Part shown: piece after piece, positions 56,702-64,000 of the stretch | Numbering within the stretch: the stretch's first letter is position 1 | Layout of the letters: every line of letters begins with the position of its first letter | Origin: Polynucleobacter sp. MWH-UH24A | Lineage (GTDB): Bacteria > Pseudomonadota > Gammaproteobacteria > Burkholderiales > Burkholderiaceae | Assembly (NCBI RefSeq): GCF_018687475.1 | Contig: NZ_CP061292.1 | Location: forward strand, 558,001 to 622,000 | Length of the DNA: 64,000 bases | Direction of reading: 5' to 3' | Made by a program: the position numbers and the translations under genes | The notes under the pieces: generated by a model | The model's input: only the letters and a program-made list of their open reading frames with translations | Told to the model about the DNA's origin: nothing | Database searches by the model: none

Positions 56702-58309
56702 GTGCACGATACGATTCTGATTCTTGATTTTGGTTCGCAAGTTACGCAATTAATTGCCCGCCGTGTGCGAGAGTCAAAGGTCTATTCTGAAATCTGGCCT
56801 TATGACTCGGATCCTGAACGAATCAAAACATTTGTAAAAGAACGTCGCTGTAAAGGGATCATTCTCTCGGGTGGACCAAGCTCAGTGACGGAGCCTAACA
56901 GCCCCAGAGCTCCAGAGATCGTTTTTCAGCTGAATGTTCCAGTCCTTGGTATTTGTTATGGCATGCAAACGATGGCCGCCCAATTAGGTGGTCAGGTTGC
57001 CTCGGCAGAGTCATTGGGCAAAGCGCGTGAGTTTGGATATGCCGAGGTACGAGCCCGCGGCCATACGGATTTACTGAACAATATTGAAGACCACCGCACA
57101 GCCGAAGGGCATGGAATTCTAAAAGTGTGGATGAGTCACGGTGACTCGGTGACCGAGTTGCCATCCGGATTTAAATTAATGGCCTCAACGTCCTCATGCC
57201 CGATTGCAGGAATGGCTAATGAAGAGAAGCATTTTTATGGCTTGCAATTCCATCCTGAGGTAACCCACACCTTAAAGGGTAAAGAGATCCTAAATCGTTT
57301 CGTACATGAGATTTGCCAATGCCAGGCTGATTGGGTGATGGGGGATTACATTGCTGAAGCGGTATCGAAGATTAAAGCGCAAGTTGGCAATGACGAAGTA
57401 ATTTTGGGACTTTCGGGTGGCGTGGACTCGAGTGTGGCTGCAGCACTGATTCATCGAGCCATTGGACCTCAGCTGACGTGTGTATTTGTTGATCATGGCT
57501 TGCTTAGGCTTAATGAAGGCAAGATGGTCATGGATATGTTTGCCCGAAACTTGGGAGTCAAAGTGATTCATGTGGACGCCGCGCATGAGTTCCTATCTCA
57601 GTTAAAGGGTGTGACCGATCCAGAGCAAAAGCGCAAAATTATCGGCAAAGAATTTGTTGAGGTATTTCAGCGCGAGTCTGGCAAGATCAAAAATGCGAAG
57701 TGGCTTGCCCAAGGTACGATTTATCCCGATGTGATTGAGTCGGCAGGTAAGGGTAAAAATAGTGCCCATACGATTAAGAGTCATCACAACGTTGGGGGAT
57801 TGCCAGAGGACATGCACCTCAAACTTCTGGAGCCATTGCGCGAGTTATTTAAAGACGAAGTGCGAGCCCTGGGTGTAGAACTAGGTTTACCAAAGGAGAT
57901 GGTGGATCGCCATCCTTTCCCAGGACCAGGACTGGGCGTCCGGATTTTAGGAGAGGTCAAACCGGAGTTTGCGGATCTTTTACGCAGAGCGGATGCCATC
58001 TTTATCGAAGAACTTCGCAATGCGATTGATCCAAATACCAAGCAATCTTGGTACGCACTGACGAGTCAGGCGTTTGCAGTCTTTCTGCCTGTGAAATCGG
58101 TTGGGGTCATGGGGGATGGTCGGACCTATGAATATGTTGTTGCACTACGCGCAGTGCAAACCCAGGACTTTATGACTGCGCATTGGGCGCATCTGCCACA
58201 CGAACTGCTTGGCAAAGTATCGAATCGCATAATTAATGAAGTGCGCGGTATCAATCGCGTGGTCTTTGACATCAGTGGTAAACCACCATCCACGATCGAG
58301 TGGGAATAG
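56702..58309 (+). CDS. guaA: GMP synthase (glutamine-hydrolysing)
   Basis: A 535-residue enzyme. Glutaminase domain at the N-terminus ([21 protein letters not shown]; Cys in [19 protein letters not shown]), ATP-pyrophosphatase P-loop [13 protein letters not shown]-terminal dimerisation domain ending KPPSTIEWE. Start GTG 56702, 19 bases after guaB; the frame from TTG 56675 overlaps guaB and adds non-conserved residues. Confidence 0.96.
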   Translation: MHDTILILDFGSQVTQLIARRVRESKVYSEIWPYDSDPERIKTFVKERRCKGIILSGGPSSVTEPNSPRAPEIVFQLNVPVLGICYGMQTMAAQLGGQVASAESLGKAREFGYAEVRARGHTDLLNNIEDHRTAEGHGILKVWMSHGDSVTELPSGFKLMASTSSCPIAGMANEEKHFYGLQFHPEVTHTLKGKEILNRFVHEICQCQADWVMGDYIAEAVSKIKAQVGNDEVILGLSGGVDSSVAAALIHRAIGPQLTCVFVDHGLLRLNEGKMVMDMFARNLGVKVIHVDAAHEFLSQLKGVTDPEQKRKIIGKEFVEVFQRESGKIKNAKWLAQGTIYPDVIESAGKGKNSAHTIKSHHNVGGLPEDMHLKLLEPLRELFKDEVRALGVELGLPKEMVDRHPFPGPGLGVRILGEVKPEFADLLRRADAIFIEELRNAIDPNTKQSWYALTSQAFAVFLPVKSVGVMGDGRTYEYVVALRAVQTQDFMTAHWAHLPHELLGKVSNRIINEVRGINRVVFDISGKPPSTIEWE

Positions 58310-58333
58310 CTATTTTTGTTCTAAGGAGTTTCT

Positions 58334-59032
58334 ATGAACCCCCTACGTCGCCTTGTTATTAGTTCAGCTGCTTTAGCTCCACTGGGTTGCGCAACGGCAA
58401 CCTTTGATCGCGGCATCCCAGTTGCCGCTCCTAAGAAAATACCCAGTGTGCGCTCGCCCCAATTAGGTCAGGAATGGATCTACTCGCAGTTCGATACATT
58501 CTCAAGTCGGTTACTTGATGTGGTAACCGAGCGTATTGAGATTGTGGGGCCAGGAGTTACGATCTCTCGCAGCAATCGCGACGGCGCAAATCTTGCCAGT
58601 GAGATTCAATCGTCCTGGGGGATGATTACAACGGATCCGCATTGGGGTCGTATTCTGAACTATGGCCCTGCGATTCCTCTCTGGCCTGAGCAAATGCAGG
58701 CTAATTGGAGTAAGCAATTCACGACTCGTTATTCAATTGCGGGATATTCAGATAATTCGTTTGGTTGGCAGCAGTACATGTATTGTGCGGGCTGGGAAAA
58801 GCTTAAAGTTCCAGCTGGCGAGTTCACCTGTTTGCGCTATCAAAATCTAATAAATTTTCAGAGTGACGATGCCAATAAGGTGGATTGCATTCGTCACGAG
58901 ATCATTTGGTTTGCCCCAGAAATTGGACGTTGGGTTGCGCGCGAGTCTTCTGGCTCCTATCAAATTCAGGGCCAAATTGGTGGGGTATTACTCGAGAACA
59001 GCACCGCGTGGCAATTGCGTTCTTGGAAGTAA
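58334..59032 (+). CDS. Lipoprotein of unknown function, paralogue 1
   Basis: A 232-residue protein with a lipoprotein signal (APLGC, Cys19). The mature domain has PQLGQEWIYSQFDTFSSRLLDVVTERIE, EIQSSWGMITTDPHW, IPLWPEQM and WFAPEIGRWVARESSGSY. The next gene has the same blocks in the same order, so the two arose by tandem duplication. AAGGAG upstream of the ATG is strong. Function unknown; it sits behind guaA with a 24-base gap. Confidence 0.75.
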   Translation: MNPLRRLVISSAALAPLGCATATFDRGIPVAAPKKIPSVRSPQLGQEWIYSQFDTFSSRLLDVVTERIEIVGPGVTISRSNRDGANLASEIQSSWGMITTDPHWGRILNYGPAIPLWPEQMQANWSKQFTTRYSIAGYSDNSFGWQQYMYCAGWEKLKVPAGEFTCLRYQNLINFQSDDANKVDCIRHEIIWFAPEIGRWVARESSGSYQIQGQIGGVLLENSTAWQLRSWK

Positions 59033-59037
59033 CACGC

Positions 59038-59760
59038 ATGTTATTTAAATACCTTTCTTGGCGAAGTGCAACCACTGCCATCGCTAGTTTGTTGTTGACC
59101 GCATGCCTGGGTTCGGTATCTCACATCCCAAAGACTGAGATTGCGCCACCTCAGGTTGCTCCAGTTGTTCGAGCGCCGGCAGTGGGGCAGCAGTGGATCT
59201 ATGAAGTTCGCAATGTTTTCAATGGCGAGTTGGTTGATATTTTGACCGAGACCGTGGTCTCAGTCGGCCCAAAAGTGCAAATTACCAGAGAGGGTAAAAA
59301 ACTAGGTAAGCTACCTGATGAGATTCAAGTGCCTTGGGGAATGATTTTGCAAGATCCTCACTGGACCCCGCCACAACGGTTTACTAAGGTTGTACCCCTT
59401 TGGCCGCAAGAACTCAAGCCCGGTTGGTCTGGTTTTTACCGGACCCGCTATCAAGTGCTGGGAGTTCCAGACAATGATTTCTATTGGGGCCTAACCATTC
59501 AAGCAAATGCATGGAATCGGATTAAAACACAAGCTGGTGAGTTTGATGCTCTCTACTACGTGAGTACGGCGGATAATTTCCAAAGCGATGATTGGTTTAG
59601 ATTGGCCAGTAATCGACGCGATCAAATTTGGTTTGCCCCACAAATTGGCCGTTGGGTTGTGCGCGAAAGTTTTGGTGAGTACCTTTGGTTGGGTATGAGC
59701 GGTTGGTCCGGATCCATTAAAGAAGACTATCTGCGCTGGGAACTCATTGCGTGGAAGTAA
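59038..59760 (+). CDS. Lipoprotein of unknown function, paralogue 2
   Basis: A 240-residue paralogue of the preceding gene: lipobox LLTAC (Cys23), PAVGQQWIYEVRNVFNGELVDILTE, DEIQVPWGMILQDPHW, VPLWPQEL and WFAPQIGRWVVRESFGEY. ATG 59038 is 5 bases after the upstream stop; the longer frame from 58885 lies in the first paralogue and is not real. Unlike copy 1 it lacks cysteines in the mature domain. Confidence 0.75.
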   Translation: MLFKYLSWRSATTAIASLLLTACLGSVSHIPKTEIAPPQVAPVVRAPAVGQQWIYEVRNVFNGELVDILTETVVSVGPKVQITREGKKLGKLPDEIQVPWGMILQDPHWTPPQRFTKVVPLWPQELKPGWSGFYRTRYQVLGVPDNDFYWGLTIQANAWNRIKTQAGEFDALYYVSTADNFQSDDWFRLASNRRDQIWFAPQIGRWVVRESFGEYLWLGMSGWSGSIKEDYLRWELIAWK

Positions 59761-59769
59761 TCTCTATTC

Positions 59770-60423
59770 ATGTACTCGGTTAAAGAAATTTTTTCAACCT
59801 TGCAGGGCGAGGGTGCTCAGGCCGGGCGCGCTGCTGTATTTTGCCGATTTGCGGGTTGCAATCTGTGGTCTGGGCGCGAGGAAGATCGATCATCAGCCAT
59901 TTGCCAGTTTTGCGACACGGATTTTGTCGGAACCGACGGCATTGGGGGCGGTAAGTTCGCGAGTCCCGAGGAGCTTGCACAGGCCATTGAAAACGCCTGG
60001 ATTGATTCGATGAGAACCCATCGTTATCGCTATGTGGTCATGACCGGTGGAGAGCCGTTATTGCAGCTTGATGAGCCTTTAATCAAGGCCTTGCATGCCA
60101 AGCAATTTGAGATCGCGATTGAAACGAATGGCACAATTGCGGTCCCCAAAGGAATAGATTGGGTTTGCTTAAGTCCTAAGGCTGGGGCTGATTTGATTGT
60201 GAAGCAAGCCCATGAAATTAAGTTGGTGGTTCCTCAAGTTGGGCACCAACCCATTGAGTCGGTTTTGCATCGCTTTGAGGCAATGGATTTTCGTCATCGT
60301 TACATTCAAGCGATGGATGGCCCCAATCTAAGCGACAATATGGCCTTCGCGGTTGAACTGTGCCAAAAGCATCCGCTATGGCGCTTAAGCGTGCAAACCC
60401 ACAAAATGATCGGAATTCGGTAA
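59770..60423 (+). CDS. queE: 7-carboxy-7-deazaguanine synthase QueE
   Basis: A 217-residue radical SAM enzyme of queuosine synthesis. N-terminal YSVKEIFSTLQGEGAQAGRAAVFCRFAGCNLW; its cluster cysteines use the QueE pattern C-x14-C-x2-C (CNLWSGREEDRSSAICQFC). MTGGEPLLQ binds SAM. It takes the product of QueD, encoded next with a one-base overlap. Confidence 0.95.
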   Translation: MYSVKEIFSTLQGEGAQAGRAAVFCRFAGCNLWSGREEDRSSAICQFCDTDFVGTDGIGGGKFASPEELAQAIENAWIDSMRTHRYRYVVMTGGEPLLQLDEPLIKALHAKQFEIAIETNGTIAVPKGIDWVCLSPKAGADLIVKQAHEIKLVVPQVGHQPIESVLHRFEAMDFRHRYIQAMDGPNLSDNMAFAVELCQKHPLWRLSVQTHKMIGIR

Positions 60424-60881
60424 TGCAGCAACTCACGATTACACGTCGCTTGGAATTTGATGCGGGTCATCGCATTCCTAATCATGGCGGGCAATGCCGC
60501 CACTTGCACGGTCATCGTTATGCAATTGAGTTAACTGTTCAAGGCCCCGTCCATGAAAGTCGTGGGAAAGCCGATGATGGGATGGTGATTGACTTTGGTG
60601 ATGTCAAACGCATTGCTTTGACCCATTTGGTTGAGCCCTGGGATCATGCATTTTTGGTTGCTAAGCAAGATACTTTACTGGTTCAATTCTTAGAAAGTTT
60701 GCCAGATCATAAAACTGTGGTGTTGGATGATGTGCCAACGGTTGAGAACTTAGTCAAGTTTGCCTTTGATCGTTTGGCACCGATTTTTGCTGCACAGACC
60801 CAAGGAAAACTTTCACTTTTTAGTGTGCGGCTCTACGAAACCCCCAATTGCTGGGCTGATTATCCTGTTCGAGTGGCTTAA
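60423..60881 (+). CDS. queD: 6-carboxytetrahydropterin synthase QueD
   Basis: A 152-residue enzyme of the same pathway. FDAGHRIPNHGGQCRHLHGHRY supplies the three zinc histidines and the catalytic Cys; VIDFGDVKRI and EPWDHAFL are conserved. ATG 60423 overlaps the queE stop. Confidence 0.95.
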   Translation: MQQLTITRRLEFDAGHRIPNHGGQCRHLHGHRYAIELTVQGPVHESRGKADDGMVIDFGDVKRIALTHLVEPWDHAFLVAKQDTLLVQFLESLPDHKTVVLDDVPTVENLVKFAFDRLAPIFAAQTQGKLSLFSVRLYETPNCWADYPVRVA

Positions 60882-62280
<1,399 letters not shown>

Positions 62281-62287
<7 letters not shown>

Positions 62288-62931
62288 AACGTGCACGACA
62301 AGCAATTATCTCCAGCCTAATTTTTTTGGTATCTACCCCACTCATGGCGCTTGAAGAACCAAAATACACCGTGATTGAAAGCGCTGCTCCATTTGAGTTA
62401 CGCCAATATGCCCCCATGATTATTGCCGAGGTCACTGTGGACGGCGACATGAGTGAAGCGGGTAGTAAGGGGTTTCGTTTAATTGCCGGATATATTTTCG
62501 GTAAGAATCAAGTAAAAGCAAACGCATCCACTGATGCAAAGTCGAATCAAAAGATCGCGATGACCGTTCCGGTAACGATGGAACCTGCCAGTGAGAAGAT
62601 TGCGATGACCGCACCGGTGACGATGGAAAATCAAGCGGGCCCTAATCAATGGCGCATGTTCTTTGTGATGCCGAGTCAGTACACCTTAGCTACCTTACCG
62701 ACACCACTCAGCCCTGAGGTTAAGCTCAAAGAGATCCCGGCGCACCATAAAGCGGTGATTAGTTTTACTGGGTTTAACTCGCAAGAGAAGACGCAAGAGA
62801 AAACAGCGGAACTGAAGGCGTGGATGAAGTCTAAAAATCTGACTCCATTAGGTGAGCCGCAACTGGCGCGGTATAACCCGCCCTGGAGCATTCCTTTTCT
62901 GCGGCGTAATGAAGTTATGTTGGACTACTAG
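62281..62931 (+). CDS. SOUL-family heme-binding protein
   Basis: A 216-residue exported protein: signal peptide (about 1-24, ending PLMA) and a SOUL domain from PKYTVIESAAPFELRQYAPMIIAEV to PPWSIPFLRRNEVMLDY. The block KIAMT-x-PVTME occurs twice (about 97 and 111), a small internal repeat typical of this family. Its role in bacteria is unclear. It is convergent with rlmJ, overlapping 17 bases. Confidence 0.88.
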
Positions 62932-63778
62932 TTTCTAAGTCAAACGTTGCTCCCGTATCTTCACCTAAGACCCTTTGTAAGATCGGCAAAGTTCTTTTTA
63001 AAAAGGGCGCCAAGGTCCAAACTGGATTAATCACCCATACCCCGCTGGATTGAAGTCGTTTCTCACCAACTGAGTGTGCGATACGCAGTTCGATTCTTAG
63101 CCACGGTCGTTGAAATTGCTCAGATAAAGCGCGCAAGCGCTTGATCAGTTGCTTGGATTCTGGGCGTTGTAAGACGGGATACCAAATCAGATAGGCGCCA
63201 GTTGCAAATCGCTCTAAAGCTTCACTTAAGCTAGCTTCGAGTGATCGGTAATCCGACTTGAGCTCATACGATGGATCCATCAGGATCAAACCCCGACGGC
63301 TTGGTGGGGGCAATAAGGACTTTAGGGACAAAAAACCATCGTGTTGGCGTACATCAATTTGCGATCGATTACCTAAGATCGCAATATTGGTTTGTAAAAC
63401 ACCAATATCGCTTGGGTGGAGCTCAAATAATCGTAGGCGATCCTGAGGGCGCAGGAGGTGCGCCATGATAAATGGAGAGCCGGGATATACATTCAATGCA
63501 TCTTTGGAATTGAAATGATCAATTGCCTCCCGATACCCTCTAAAGTCAGGTTGATCAAACTCCGGACTTTTCCATAGGCGGTCGATCCCTCCTTGGCACT
63601 CTTGGCTAATAGCCGCATAACCATCGCGTAGCGAATAGATACCAGCACCTGCATGAGTATCAACCAACATCACTGCCGCATCTTTCTCTTGCAGGTATTG
63701 CACGCTATGAATCAGTACTAAGTGTTTTAAAACATCGGCGTGGTTACCCGCATGAAATGCGTGGCGATAACTAAACAT
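62915..63778 (-). CDS. rlmJ: 23S rRNA (adenine2030-N6)-methyltransferase RlmJ
   Basis: A 287-residue enzyme. MFSYRHAFHAGNHADVLKH is the conserved start; VDTHAGAGIYSL binds SAM; the catalytic motif is DPSYE (DPPYE in E. coli). Length agrees with the family. Confidence 0.93.
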   Translation of the reverse strand: MFSYRHAFHAGNHADVLKHLVLIHSVQYLQEKDAAVMLVDTHAGAGIYSLRDGYAAISQECQGGIDRLWKSPEFDQPDFRGYREAIDHFNSKDALNVYPGSPFIMAHLLRPQDRLRLFELHPSDIGVLQTNIAILGNRSQIDVRQHDGFLSLKSLLPPPSRRGLILMDPSYELKSDYRSLEASLSEALERFATGAYLIWYPVLQRPESKQLIKRLRALSEQFQRPWLRIELRIAHSVGEKRLQSSGVWVINPVWTLAPFLKRTLPILQRVLGEDTGATFDLETSSPT

Positions 63779-63980
63779 TGGATTGCGGCTTATTTTGGCG
63801 CATCACAAACGCCAGCAGTGTGATTAGAACGAGTGCACTACCGAGGTATTGCAAAAGTTGGTTATGCGGAAAATCCAAGACCGTGGTTTGTAAGATATAG
63901 AGCTCTACGATTCCAGCAACCGCAATGATCCGCGGAATGAGACTTGTTGGGGTTAGGTATTGATTCTTTATATGGGCCAT
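63771..63980 (-). CDS. Small membrane protein of unknown function
   Basis: A 69-residue protein with two hydrophobic helices (about 15-31 and 43-60) and polar ends. Its end overlaps the rlmJ start by 8 bases, which suggests cotranscription. The start at 63980 is near the window edge, but the frame is complete. No family recognised. Confidence 0.5.
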   Translation of the reverse strand: MAHIKNQYLTPTSLIPRIIAVAGIVELYILQTTVLDFPHNQLLQYLGSALVLITLLAFVMRQNKPQSNV

Positions 63981-64000
63981 TAAACGACTGGCAATCAGGC

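Overview
The window has two unrelated parts. Most of it (about 13.85-64 kb, plus the first 1.3 kb) is a dense betaproteobacterial chromosome of moderate G+C. Gene orders such as rpsB-tsf-pyrH-frr-uppS-cdsA-dxr-rseP-bamA-skp-lpxD-fabZ-lpxA-lpxB-rnhB, smc-zipA-ligA, dapD-dapE-prmB and the anbu protease operon point to Burkholderiaceae. The overall look (small streamlined genome, kup next to an initiator tRNA gene) suggests Polynucleobacter or a close relative. That genus assignment is inference.

The other part, about 1332-13813, is a roughly 12.4 kb AT-rich integrative element inserted in the initiator tRNA-fMet gene (13769-13845, minus strand). A 46-bp direct repeat (1332-1377 and 13768-13813) marks the two ends, with an intact tRNA at the right end and a 3' tRNA fragment at the left. 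The element carries a tyrosine integrase next to the tRNA, a serine recombinase at the other end, a phage-type AAA+ clamp-loader subunit, small regulator candidates, and a tightly coupled array of small exported, lipoprotein and membrane proteins of unknown function (3323-7929).

The outstanding observation is compositional. Between the two repeat copies the dinucleotide GpC is almost absent: I found only five in about 12.4 kb, where base composition predicts roughly three hundred. CpG, in contrast, is common. The absence covers coding and non-coding DNA, all codon positions and both strands. Because alanine codons begin with GC, the element's about 25 predicted proteins (about 3,700 residues) contain only four alanines, and the 411-residue integrase contains none. 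Signal-peptide cleavage sites, the Walker A region and sensor motifs are built with Ser, Gly, Cys or Thr where Ala is usual. The flanking chromosome is normal. I know of no described element like this. It looks like selection against, or loss of, GpC at the nucleotide level, with alanine loss as a consequence.

Layout: 1-488 end of comEC; 625-1298 toxin-antitoxin-like pair; 1332-13813 the GpC-poor element; 13769-13845 tRNA-fMet; 13958-17755 kup, a coiled-coil protein and radA; 17762-20672 prmB, dapE, dapD (minus); 20850-27421 smc-zipA-ligA; 27490-31439 Nudix, glnD, map; 31625-46345 the translation, lipid and outer-membrane biogenesis run from rpsB to a TrmH-family methyltransferase; 46352-49707 divergent ppsR/ppsA; 49748-53800 anbu protease operon; 53891-55161 smpB, ratA, rnfH; 55216-58309 guaB-guaA; 58334-59760 tandem paralogous lipoproteins; 59770-63980 queE, queD, tadA, an LD-carboxypeptidase, a SOUL protein, rlmJ and a small membrane protein. 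The only gene-free stretch above 300 bases is 8303-8821 inside the element.
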